DNA from: Numida meleagris
Taxonomy: Eukaryota > Chordata > Aves > Galliformes > Numididae
Direction of reading: 5' to 3'
NCBI RefSeq assembly: GCF_002078875.1
Contig: NC_034419.1
Coordinates: forward strand, 17,763,090 to 17,827,089
Length of the DNA: 64,000 nt
This document shows, one piece after another, positions 52,661-64,000 of this stretch. Every line of letters starts with the position of its first letter. Positions within the stretch are counted from its first letter, which is position 1. The position numbers were made by a program, and so were the translations under genes. The notes under the pieces were generated by a model. The model was not told the origin of the DNA and did not search any database. It saw only the letters and a program-made list of their open reading frames with translations.

Positions 52661-54830
52661 GGTTCTTTGGTTTATCTGCTTTTATGGGGGTATTTTAGAT
52701 GTCTGAATTTACAGGACAATTGATGTAAAAAATGTATATCTTCTGTGTTTCTATCTACCATATAATTAGGCCAGCAAGGGTCTGGGTCTTGCAATGCAGC
52801 CTTAAAAATGATAACTCTGTTCCCAGTATGTGACTGAGTGATTTAAATCTTCTCTCAAGGGAGAGTGGAAACTACCAGGACAGATATTTGAAGACGATCA
52901 GCATGAAAATACACCAAATAGCAGATACTTCACTCAGGTTAAGTAAAAGAACTGTGCTGTTATTAATTTGAAAACCTGCAAGGAGACTCCTATAAAGATA
53001 AATTCTGGACAAAAGAGGTCAGCCAGCTAACTTTTACAGGTCAGGAAAGCTCTCTTTGGGAGGCAATGGGAGGATTATAGATGTGCCTGAAAGAAAGTGC
53101 CAGATACTTAGGAAGTTTGGAAACATCACCTTTTTAAAAAAAATTATTTTCTCTATTTTGGAATTCAGACTGGTTTTCACTGCCACAGGTTTACGAACCT
53201 ATGTGGCATGCCATGCTTTATGTCATAATGATGTCAACCATTTTTTAAAGATGACTCATTGTGTATGTCCCACTCTAATTTTGGGTAACAAATACTGAAT
53301 TCAATCCCAAGTTTTGACATACACAATAGATGTGTTTCAGAAGGAATTCCATTGATAGCAATGAAGCAAGTGTTTTTGTTCATCCAGCTAACTACTTGTA
53401 AGCTCATACTGTGTATTATAGCACAAAGGACGTTTTTCTCTCATTTTTGTATGTAAAAATTCACTATATAAAGAAGAGCAACAATGTCCCTATAAATGTA
53501 GCTGATCTATGTATTTTGTAAATTTTTATATTTTAAAAAAACCAACTTTTCTAATTATCGTCTTAGTTTGAAGACTTTCTGAAAACTTCAGCTTGAGGCT
53601 CAGCTTTCATCTGCTCTTCAGAGATCTCTGGCTTGACTCTTGCCCTCCTGTTCACTCCTATTCAGGCAAGGGCCAGTGTTTCTACTGACTTCGGTGGGAA
53701 CGGGATTGGGCCATTAATGTGCATTTGACATAGAGAAGCAGACTAATTGAAGTCAAAATGGTTTTAGAGGTCTAGTTAGGTTGATTTTAATGAGGGTTTT
53801 TTGAGCTGCCTTACTTCTTACAGTTTTGGTTTTTTTTTCTTTTTTTGCTACAGGAATCTTTTCCTTAACAGCGGTGTGTTATAAAGTGTTCAGCCAGTCT
53901 TTTGTGTTCCCTCAACACCACAGGATTCGTGCACCTCACCAATTCTAAAAATAAATACAAATGAAAGCCAACCTCTTTCTCTCTCCTCTCTTTAATCACA
54001 CCTCTCCACGAGGAGGGAGTGCACTTTGCCCAACTGAATTTTCTTTCACTCGAAACTTCATGAAAAGCAAACGTTAATGGAGATGCAATCTCCATTGCAG
54101 AGTGAACCTACTTTGAAATTCAAGTGACTATATGTAGAATCTTTTTCAGATGTGTTTTGCGGTAGCAGTACAGCTTTTGAATGGCATCAATGGCAACTAC
54201 TCAATAACTGAAATTACAGCAACCAAATTATACTCTAATAATTGCAAAATTAAATTGTGTCACTGTTTCAAGAGAGTGTTTACCCCTGGGAAGAGGGCTT
54301 AGCCAGGTATGGGCATCATAGACCACCTTTCATTTAGCAATATATATTAGTTTGATTAAAGTTAATAAAGCAAGAACAGATTTAGCAAATGGAACTAATG
54401 TTCAGAGATAATTTCAGTTGGAATGAATGAACAAGAGATGTGGAGAAGTAATTACAGGAATTTACTAAAGACCTCTAGGGTGAAATGCACATGACCACAG
54501 CACACTGTGTGAGGAAACAGATCTAGAAACTAAATGCAGTTAGTAACAGGATACTTCAATTATCCAGAAGTAAATTGAGAACAGCCTGTGGTAATCCTGC
54601 CAGCATGTTTACAGCAATGCAGAGCTAATGCAGCACCGTGAGTGAACCAGCTGGTAAGCAGGCTACAAGGGCCTGGGGGAAGTATACGAGGTGGGTACTA
54701 GTAGAGCATCTGTGGTTGTGTTGCTGAGTGCCTGGTGGCTTCTTGTTGCCTAGGTGTCCCCTGGCACCTAATGCTCAACCTAGGCAAGTGTGGACTGAAG
54801 GTAACTTGGAATAGCTGAAATACTTTTAGG

Positions 54831-54903
54831 TCATAGAATCATAGAATCATAGAATTAGCTAGGTTGGAAAAGACCTACCAAGATCACCTAGTCCAACCAT
54901 CGA
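54831..54903 (-). repeat. CR1 LINE 3' end, minus orientation
   Basis: Begins with ATCATAGAATCATAGAAT, the reverse complement of the CR1 tail. It continues with GGTTGGAAAAGACCTACC, then AAGATCACCTAGTCCAACCA, the reverse complement of the usual CR1 3' segment. Only about 70 bases remain. It lies head to head with the plus-oriented CR1 that follows. Confidence 0.93.
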
Positions 54904-54911
54904 GGTCAAGA

Positions 54912-55137
54912 GTAGTGGTCTCATGTTGGGCTAGGGGAGGTTCAGGTTGGATATCAGGAGAAATTTCTTCTCAGAAAGAGCAGTCAGGCACTGGCACAGG
55001 CTGCCAAGGGGGTGGTGGGGTCACTATCCTTGGAGTGTTCCGGGAATATGGAGATGTGGGCAGTGGGTGTGGTGGGGGTGGGATTGCACTTGAGGATCTT
55101 GGAGGTCTTTTCCAACCTGAATGATTCTATGATTCTA
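54912..55137 (+). repeat. CR1 LINE 3' end, plus orientation
   Basis: Contains GGGGAGGTTCAGGTTGGATA and TCAGGAGAAATTTCTTCTCA (about 54934-54973), GGCACTGGCACAGGCTGCCA, GAGGATCTTGGAGGTCTTTT and the tail ATGATTCTATGATTCTA. These are in the usual CR1 order. No coding part is left. The open frame at 54864-55124 runs across the junction of this repeat and its inverted neighbour and is not a gene. Confidence 0.95.
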
Positions 55138-58100
55138 GTTTTGTTCTGTATAATTCCTGAGTAATTTCAGAAAACAAGGAGGTAATAAATTGAGCAGTTT
55201 TACATGATGAAGCAATGCACCTGGTACCATTCACTCCCAGTTGGCTGACCTGGATTACTGCAGCATGGTGGCACTTGTTTACTCTGATGAACTCTGACTT
55301 TTAAAGACTTTGACAGGACTTAGTTGCACTCTTTTAATCTAAGAGTATAAGCTTTAATCAATAAGAGAGGCTTTTAAAATCATCAATAATTTATTCAAAA
55401 TTATTCTGTTTTTCAGCCTTCCAGGAACACTGTTTGTGACTCAATGTAATTTCAGCATAAATAGCATGTTAATTTTACCCTTCTCTGACTATAATGTTGT
55501 TGCTGCAATATGAATTAATACTGAAAAGCTACAGTTCATTCTGTTGCATAAAATATTAAAATACTGGTAGGCGCTGCATGGTTGTCATCGTGCTTATGGC
55601 AGTTTGAAGCTAAGTAATCTCTGCGGGAGCTATTGCTGGCATTAAGCAGGTCTCAGCACACCGGTGCGGATAGCCCGCAGGAGGGGTCTTGGTGCCTATT
55701 TTGCAGATCCTGTGCTATGGAAACTGCTGCTATCCTCTGGATAATGATTTTGTGGAAGTGTGGTTGCAGAGTTTTATGTGCGCTGTCTCTCAGTGTTTCC
55801 CATATAGATGCGTTCAATTTATAATTCAGGGTTGTTTCCTCAACAGCCAGACTCAGCAAATTCATCCTTAAGACTGAGGCTCAAGCTGGGTTCACAGGCT
55901 GGTTTGTTCCTTTTCTTCTTTTCCTTCCTTCCCCCCTTTCTTTATTCCTGCCAGCCTTGCTCTATCCTGACTTCGGTCTTTAATTTCACTGTTTTCTTCT
56001 TCCTTGGCTAACAAAGATACAGGTGGGTTTTTTATGTTTAAAAAAGCAAACCCAAACCTCTATTTTCCTACTTACAGAGATGGAGTCTCTAGAATTGATG
56101 TGCTTTACTCATTAATCCAATTGCACCCGTTCTCTTCAAATGATATTTATCGTTTTTGAAAAACAACATGGTGAGGAAGCATGAATACGTGAATAATGTT
56201 AATAGCTAATTGGAAATCCACTGTACTAATACAGACATGGAAGATGACATTCTCAGTAGAAGAGGCTAGGTAGTGCCATTGAAAGCACTTGTGAGTGCAG
56301 TGGTGGTAAGAGGGCCGCACCCTGAGCAAGAAGCACGGGGTCTTGTAGCTGCTTTGGTTTTCAGCCCTAGCACCAGCTTCACTTGGTGCCATTTTACCTT
56401 GAGGTTGGATCCCTCAGGGAAGGAGACTTCCCTGCCCACTCTGCTGGACACACAGGGGAATGGCATTTTACTTTTATTCCTGCTTTGCTATTAATGGTGC
56501 TCTCACTGTTTAACATGTATAAGAAACCTCTCGTGCTACTTGTCAGGTTTGAGCCCAGAGAACACTTGCAAAACTCCTCGCACAATCACAGCTCGTTTTG
56601 CACTGGGGATGAAGCCCCACGAGTAGAGTGGGAGCCTTTTAGCTGCAACACACAATAATATACAAAAATAAGCACTGAAAGCAGTAACTTCAGATTTTCA
56701 CTATTTTATTAGTGGTGAGAGTAAGAGCACTGTTACAATTGAAATGTATTTTATTTTTTATTTTAACTCTCTGTTGTCTGCCTGTTTTGCTTTCAACTGC
56801 AAAACTTCTCATCAGGTTTTCTACGTTATTCTTTCTCTTGAGTGGATCACACAATTAAGTGATAAAGCCATGTTTTTGACATCTGTCTGATTTCCATGAC
56901 AACAGATTATGAAACCAGGTGTAGCAAGCATGTGAGATGAAAACGATGGAGCTAAATGAAGATTTCTTCAATATGAAGTACAGCAACAAAGGGTGGGACA
57001 GACGCACAGAACAAACAGATTTCCTTTACAGGGCAAACTTGTTCTATTTTATCTACTATCCAAATATTACAAAACATAAGGGTAACCTGTACTCATTAGG
57101 GAAAGAAAATGTTTGTAGTCTTTAAACAGAAAAGAGCCTAAGCAGACCACGTGGCCTCTGCTAAGCTGTGGGCCGTCCTGCATGTAGGGGGGTGACAAGG
57201 CAGATGCCACTACCCTTGCCCACAACTTCTAAGCAGCATGACCAGCACATCCAAGTTCCAACCGCCACATAGTACTCCTTCTTCCACCTCTTCCTATGAA
57301 AAAGATGAGCTGTGAGGAAAGATTGGAGGAATGGGTGCTATTCTGTCAGGTCACCATAGCCCAAAGTGATTTGCAACATTGCAATGTCTGAAAGATCACT
57401 TCCAAGAAGGGATCAGGTTGCTCTCCATGCCTACTGGGAGCTGGATAAAGAATTAATTCATGCAAGTTTCAGTAAGTAATAATAAAGTTTTAGGGGAAAA
57501 AAAATATTTGTAATGATTTGGAAAGGCGATCATTGGGACAAAAAAAAAATGCTAAGGGAAGCTGTGACTGTCTGGCCTCATCATGGCTCCTGTGATGGAG
57601 AAACGCCTGTCAAGGCTGATTCAGGGACAGCTTGTCCTGTCTTGGAGCATGGACTGCCTTGCATGGTCTCTCTGAATCTATCTGAGCCCAATTTTCTCCT
57701 GTTGTCAGTCCAGAAACATTGAAAACTCCTTAATTCTTTAGCTTAAATGATTTCAGCTTCAGTAGTTTGATCGTACCACTTGCTTGAGTTCATAAACTAT
57801 GTCAACAGGCTAAGCTGGACAACATGAAGTACTGCCAAAAAAAAGAAAAAGCCGAGAGCAAAAACTGTAATCCACAGTATTTTGAAAGGAAGAAGCATAA
57901 ATAAGTTTTAAAGCCATGAGTATATAGAGAAAGAAATCATTGGATGAGACCTGACAGAGCAAAGAACTGGCACTTAGACTCCATGTAAGTATTTTGAAAG
58001 GCAGAAAGAGAATGATAATGGGAAAGCTAATGTTGCCTGATTTTTCAAGGGATATTTTATATCCATTTTAGAAAAGTAATTCTGAACTCCTCTAGTTTTC

Positions 58101-60222
58101 CATCACACATTTTCTTTCGGCATGTGAGGAGATCGCTAAGCAGGAGCCTGGAAAGCCCTTTTCATGCACTGAGTTGATTTGCAGCAAGAACAGCTCTGAG
58201 CTTGTGTCTGGAAGAGAGGTCAGGAAGAAACACGTGGGAATGCTGGAACATTTGTCAATAGTGTTAGGAGTTGTGTTTGGCACAGGACAGGGTGTAATAA
58301 AGCTAGAGTTACTTTTGGGTCTTTGTGCGTCATGGTATAAATCTTCCGCTAGCTCAATTTGTGTTTGTTTTATGTGTGAGACGTTAATAGATTTCTAATA
58401 TACTGGTGCTAGATAAAATGAACTTCAGCAACATCAAAAAGAAGAATTGGCATTGCTCAGTACACAAGGAAATATACTTACGGCATTTCACACTGCTTTT
58501 GATATGTTGTCTGATAGGTTGGTACAGGTGAAACACAGGTTACTTAGCCTCGGAGCTGTGTTAGCTGAGTAAATAATTGTCACTGGGCTAGCCAGCAGAA
58601 AGTGTAAAATCTTTAGGAAGGAACCTGTGCAGCTTGCTCCAGCTGAAAGACTACAGAACTTCCAAAACATGCCCAAATCAGGCTACACGGATTTTAAATA
58701 AATCTTTTATTTAACGTTATCCTATTATGTTATTGCTCTAACTGACTGGACAGTTAGAATAAGCCACCTGATTCCACTCTTGTTCACTTATTTTAATGAC
58801 CTGAGATCACATGCAGTATTGGAAATGGTGAATGATAACCCACTGTCAACGTTGTCCACGCTCATCCTTCAAGAAAAGGGAAGATGTGGAATTTTTATCT
58901 ATGAAGAGGAGTTTTCTCATGCAATGTTAAAATCTATAGCACGTGCTGAACCAAAATAGCATAGGTAAAAACCTGAAAACTGAAGCACTGAACTTTGGCA
59001 GTTTCCATTAACTGTGCAAGAAACACAAAGCAGGTCTGGTGCAATTGTTAGGCATGTTCTGGATATAGTCTTGTACTGGATAAATGAAAAAGGCTTTCTC
59101 TGTACTTCTACTATTGCCAGCAGTGCGCACATAAATATTTTACGTTCGGCTGCAAGCTCTACCTTCTTGTTTTATACGTTTGCCCAATAGCTAGTGCAAT
59201 CAACTCTTCATCTTGAGCATTAACGCTAAAATATCAAAATCCTCAGAGTCTCTTCCCTGACTGCTGTCAATGAGCTCTTCCTGTGGGCATCGAAGGAGGA
59301 ATCAGTCTTCCACAGGAGCAAACCTGTTCAACGGGGTTAATGGCAAGCTTCAACATTCGGCTGGGTAGCTGGTGTTTTTCATGCAAACTGCATCACAAAT
59401 GTTATATGGAGTTATAAAGTTAATATAAAAAGCAGATGGAGAGAAATTAAAAGAGATAGTCAAGGGAGAAGAGAGGAGATATAAAAATAGATGGAACTGG
59501 TGAAGCATGGAAGTTGCAGAAAAGCTGTTCCAGATGCCAGGAGCTACTCCAGAGAGGAGTCTCATGCCAGCACCGGTGAGTGCTACGAATGTACAGTGAG
59601 CGGTATTAGGGACAAAGGGAAGAATATGCAAAAATCCTCTAATATTTGCCTCCAGAAATAAGCAGATACTGTTTTGAATTCCCCATTTCTTACAAATTGC
59701 ATAATGAGTATAAAAAAAGCAAATATACTTGTCCTCCGCATTAGCCATTACACAAAATTTCACACCTTATGTATTAATCAGCTATCCATATAGCACAGAA
59801 TAATACTGTCTTTTTAATACAAAGTAAGATCAAAAGCAAGTGTGTTTATGTGCATTCTAATGTACATACTTTACAGCCATAGACGTTCTTTAACCATAGT
59901 TTGTTTAATCTATAGAAGGGTTAGCACAGACACAGATTTCTCTCATAATACATGTATTATTGGCTGACTCCGGGATTCAGACATTGTGGTTGCTGTAACT
60001 ATCTGCTTTACACTATGTTGACTAGCAGCTCCTCCCATACAAAGTGCTCTCAATGCAGTACTTGTAGGTAGAACTCTGGACAACTCTGTGCTTTCACAGA
60101 AATATTAATTACCCTATACATTTTTCTCTTTGATACAGTGTCCTTTGAAGCAAAGCCACCTCCAGAGGCAAATCCATAAATCCACAAGGAACAAAGCTAA
60201 AAATAACATACAAATATATATG

Positions 60223-60245
60223 CACACATACATGCATACATACAT
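60223..60245. repeat. (CATA)n short microsatellite
   Basis: CACACATACATGCATACATA and following bases form an imperfect CATA tetranucleotide repeat of about 23 bases. Confidence 0.8.
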
Positions 60246-60256
60246 TTTCAGTTCTC

Positions 60257-60820
60257 TCAAGTAAGTTGATAATGATGGTAGAGTGGGAAATGAGTAATTT
60301 TCTTACAACCTTGTTGACCACCATTGATGAATATAACTTTATAAGAAGGCGCAGATGTTGTCTTAAACCCTTGAGGTTCCTCTGATAAAGGAGGATTGCC
60401 TTCCTGAATTTGCTGGCAAATATTATCTAATATTTCAATCTCACTCTGACATACAACTCTACAAAACAGTTTCTGCCTCATACAAGGTGTCGTTAGTCTT
60501 TGCAATATCATTCGTTCTCATAGGACTATCCTTGTCACAACATAAGATGAGTTAATCTTATCTGGTTTACAAGTATTTTTACACACTATTTGTTTTGTCT
60601 TACATGGAGATATTTGCAGACTCTGGTGGAACTGGCAGTAATCATAGGCATGGATAACCTGACTCGAATGGTTAATTTCTAGACTGAAAAGTCTTACTTC
60701 TCCTACTGCGGGAGACAGATTGTTTCCCATAAGAGTTTTTAGAATGGAGAAGCTCTCTATGGCAGTTTCCCCATCAATACAAAGCTTAGACAAAGCAAGA
60801 ATATAGCAATTAGATGACAT
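60257..60820 (-). pseudogene. Coding-like frame broken by one TGA, unidentified
   Basis: One minus-strand frame runs from an ATG at 60820-60818 to a stop ending at 60257. It is 188 codons including the final stop and has a single internal stop, TGA at 60520-60518, at codon 101. An in-frame TAA lies just upstream (60832-60830). The predicted peptide is rich in Cys, Ser, Gln and Ile, with a polar, protein-like second half. I see no signal peptide or membrane segment and recognise no family. Such an open stretch is uncommon in AT-rich DNA, so a decayed gene or retrocopy is possible. A chance frame is equally plausible. Nothing suggests that the TGA is recoded. Confidence 0.25.
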
Positions 60821-62102
60821 TTGTAGCCATTACCATCAAAGAACAGTATATTAATGATGTTATACAGAACTATTTCCCAGTATTTCCTTAGAAACTCTTG
60901 TTGGGTCTGCCCATAAATGTCTCATAAAAGCTATAAATATTCAAGAAAGGAAGTCAGTTACATATAAAGACCTCTAATAGGCACTATGAATGAATTCTGA
61001 ACCGTATAATAGCCAGGCACCTGTGAAAAATGGCAAGAGGATGTGATCTATACATTATATATGAGGCACTTTGCTACAGCTGCAAATTGTAGTTATTCAG
61101 CAAAGCTAGAAAATTAAAACAGGAGTTTGTAACGAACATGTAGTTTGAATTAAGTCTTGTACAGCGCTGCTTCTTACTCAGCCATCATTGTAATTAGTTT
61201 TTCACAAAATAGATTTATAAAAAGCTCATAAATTCAAGTAACGTGCAAATGCAGATTTCTTGTATTTATTTAACTCTCGACAAATTACTTTAAATGTTTT
61301 TGTGATCAAAATAAATGAATAATTCCAAGAAAATGCAACAAGCAGAGAGAAATTGGACATAGATGCCACTGGGAGAGATTTCAATCATTTTGTGTCTACT
61401 TTCAGTATACAGATAATAAAACCGTGGCAGCGTTAATACTTAAATATGTTACGGAATGCTTCGGTTTTCTCTCTCCTTCCTCCCTTCATTCTTTCTCTTT
61501 TAATCAGAAGCAGATCTTGCTTCAGGTCCTTGGCTCACATTGACATCAATAAAAATTTGTCACGGCCACTGAGGAAAGCAATTCATAGCAGCAAATCGCA
61601 GCGGGAAGGGCCCATCGCTTCAGGTGACGCGTTCTGCCACGGCCCTCAGATTTACAGGAAATTCAAGCAGAGGGTCTGGACCCATCTAGCCGTTTTGAGG
61701 CCAAAAGACCAGCAGTAAATTACACCAGGTGGAAACCCAGCACTTCCCTCGTGGCTGTGCTCGGCATCGGATCTGCAGGTGACGGACTGCCTGGTGCAAA
61801 CCGTTTTCCCAGACGCTGGAACTCATTGTGCAGGGGCTCTGCACGCGGGGAATGCTGTTAAACAAACGGAGGGATGATCTCTGCCTCCAGGCCGACATCT
61901 TTACGGCGAGTGGGGCCTGTGTGGCACACAGGAAGCCTGCCCACAGTAGGATTCCACTGCTTACAGTGAGATTTCAGGACAAAACCAGAGAAGCACCAGA
62001 CAGTTCCTTGTTCCCCTGGTCATTTTCTTTCAGGGCTGACATGACATCTCCTTACTATGCTCCAGTCACTCCTGTTAGGTGGTACACCTGAGAAACCCAG
62101 GA

Positions 62103-62120
62103 CATTCTATGATTCTATGA
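62103..62120 (+). repeat. Possible CR1 tail remnant
   Basis: CATTCTATGATTCTATGA matches the CR1 tail unit well, but the preceding sequence is not clearly CR1. It may be a very short insertion or a decayed copy. Confidence 0.5.
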
Positions 62121-64000
62121 CTTCTTTGTGTTGGTATCAGTAGCTGGACAAAAGAGAGGTCCCTTCCCTTTGCAGGAGTTTTATGGCTGAGTGATACGCA
62201 GCTTTTTTCCTCTCTGTGACAGATGTCTGACTTGTTGGAAAGGCCATACCTGTGCTTTCTGTTGAAGATATTACTGTGCAGCTCTGACTACACCTGAGCA
62301 CCGACTGAATGGGAGCAATTGCCTGAGCAGAATTCACTTCACCTCAACAGAGTGGAATCCAGCACCAGCTGCAGAGACTTCCACCTTCCAAAAACAACTG
62401 GAAGGTTCTTCTTGTCTCCTCGGCCCGACTCACCTGCTAGTTCTTAATTTTCAGGGAAGAGGTGGCTCTCACATTTACAGGCTTTGGAGGTTGAAGAAAA
62501 CAGTGTACCAGCATTTGGAAATGTGCATAACCTGAGGTCACAAGCACAGGTGTTTGCCTGAATACTGCTTAATGAATGACTGCTCCTGCAAAATAAAAAA
62601 ATAAAGAATGCATGAGCTGATGACAAACGCAGTTACCTTCTTCAGGCACTGTTGAGGAAGCTACATGACAAGATACGAACACAGCTTTATTAAAAAATGT
62701 TATTTAAAATGTTTCTATTGTAGGACGTAATCGTTGCATGTGAACAGTCCTTGACATTTCAGTTGTTAAAATACGTTCCAAAATACAAGCTTACTTTTCA
62801 CCTTTCAGAACAAAATGCTTTCTTTCATTAATGCCTCTGCATGGGCCTGCATGGTAACAAGGTACCAACGACACAGCGCAACAAAACCTGTCTCACACCA
62901 GTAAAGAATCCAGCTTTGTTAAAGCTCTGGGCTCATTTTCAATCGTTCTCTAGCCTGATTTAAAAATACAATGTATGAGCTACAACATTAAAAATAAAAA
63001 GCTTCATAGCAAGCTCATTCTTAGGCTGCTTTTGGCTTTGATGTAAGGAAGACATTTTATGTGTGGAAAAATCTACAGCACTGGGTCTTGGCATCAGTCT
63101 TTAAGGAAGGTATTATCCCATATACGTTGCTCATAGCACCTACTGTAGGGAAGTCCAAGGCTATAATTAAGCATCCCTCAATGTTGTCATGTTCAGTATC
63201 TATGGATAATTGTTGCTCCCCACCTGGTTATCCATATGTTTTACTGGGGAGTATGATTAATTCTCCCCTTTTTCAAAACAATAAGCGTTTTATGCAGTTT
63301 TATGAACACAAACATTCCTGTGTAACAGGAAAAGAAAGCCCCTAATCCCACCATTTTTCTGGGTGAAGATCAGCCCAGTAAGTGGCATATAGGTCTTAGT
63401 GTCCCTGAGTCGTTTGCAGTGACAGGATGGCCCCGAGATAAGGCAAGCTGCTCAAAATCTGCCGTCTGTCCAGAAAATACAGCCCAGTGCTTGTTCAAGT
63501 TGTAAACGGACATTGGTTTTCCTGCCTGTTTTTGCACTGACACCTTTTGAAGAGAGAGCATCCCCTAATTGCTGTGTGCCCGGCTCAAGGGCTGCGCTCA
63601 CACAACCAGCCCAACTCTCCCCCAAAAAAGCCTAAGAAGTTTGAATTGTGGAAGTGGTGAATACACTACTGGATTTCTTTAAGTAGCTGAGCACCTGAGC
63701 AGTTTGTATTTGCTTCTCCTCGGCCTCCATCCCCAGCATCACACCAGGCTTAGGAGCAGGGAAGACAACTAACCATTGCAGTTATTAGTCACTATTCTCC
63801 TCTTCCTCTGAGTCATTAACATCAATTACTAACCACTGCACTGTCAATTAAGACTATCACTTGCTGCTATTCACTGCTAATGTGCTAATTGTCATCAATT
63901 TACTGCTTCAATTATGTGGTCATACACTCGCCTCGAGGTATGCTGATTTGATGTAAGGATCTTGAGGATCTTGAAACCTGCTCTCTCCGTGGGTTTAATG

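Larger units (their letters stand above)
42775..54830. other. Gene-poor unique sequence
   Basis: About 12 kb of AT-rich DNA with homopolymers (52229-52243, 52640-52660), a possible CR1 tail remnant (48199-48216) and a 28-base palindrome (49972-49999). No open frame here is long or recognisable. The 80-codon minus frame at 50568-50810 has a hydrophobic start but no other support. Confidence 0.55.
55138..64000. other. Unique sequence, no confident gene
   Basis: AT-rich DNA with GC-richer parts at about 61560-61930 and 63540-63750. It holds the TGA-interrupted minus frame (60257-60820), a (CATA)n repeat and a short CR1-like tail. A 137-codon minus frame (59350-59763) is open but shows no recognisable domain. 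Confidence 0.55.

Noticed and set aside
54864..55124. 86-codon Gly-rich plus-strand frame
   Set aside because: It lies across two CR1 3' untranslated fragments in opposite orientation.
58693..58713. TTAAATAAA / TTTATTTAA inverted repeat as a terminator
   Set aside because: Short AT-only palindromes are frequent in AT-rich vertebrate DNA, and no gene ends nearby.
59350..59763. 137-codon minus-strand frame as a gene
   Set aside because: No recognised family or splice support. Its composition fits AT-rich chance sequence.

Overview
The window looks like bird nuclear DNA, probably from a gene-poor part of a chromosome. The best evidence is several CR1 retrotransposon 3' ends with the ATTCTATG-type tails typical of birds (5141-5436, 42697-42774, 54831-54903, 54912-55137). 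There is also a worn MIR-type SINE of the old amniote class (1920-2095). Apart from the block described next, the sequence is ordinary AT-rich vertebrate DNA with short homopolymers and microsatellites. I see no rRNA, tRNA, CRISPR array, bacterial-style gene cluster or complete protein-coding gene. The open frames outside the block reach at most about 166 codons, match no family I recognise, and are what chance gives in this much sequence. Two minus-strand stretches look somewhat like coding DNA and are listed at low confidence: an exon-like frame at 12987-13299 and a frame interrupted by one TGA at 60257-60820.

The dominant anomaly is the block from about 22471 to 32287 (about 9.8 kb). It is rich in A and C and poor in T on the plus strand. 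It is built from homopolymers and alternating dinucleotides, and it contains many CpGs. No higher-order period, flanking repeat family or homologous gene is visible. It starts and stops abruptly inside normal sequence, and the same 11-base word (GAAGTTTTCCA) lies at both edges. My preferred reading is non-biological: unpolished or low-quality long-read sequence carried into the assembly, perhaps as a gap fill. The many long open frames inside it, up to 360 codons, follow from the shortage of T and should not be annotated as genes. A real, very unusual low-complexity insertion is not formally excluded.

Layout: 1-5140 unique sequence with the MIR copy; 5141-5436 CR1; 5437-22455 unique, gene-poor; 22456-32298 anomalous block with its two 11-base edge repeats; 32299-42696 unique with a few simple repeats; 42697-42774 CR1 fragment; 42775-54830 unique, with a 28-base palindrome at 49972-49999; 54831-55137 two CR1 3' ends facing head to head; 55138-64000 unique, with the TGA-interrupted frame. 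I found no set of genes working together, and I do not think the window shows a new biological system. The useful result is the probable assembly fault and the false genes it would produce.
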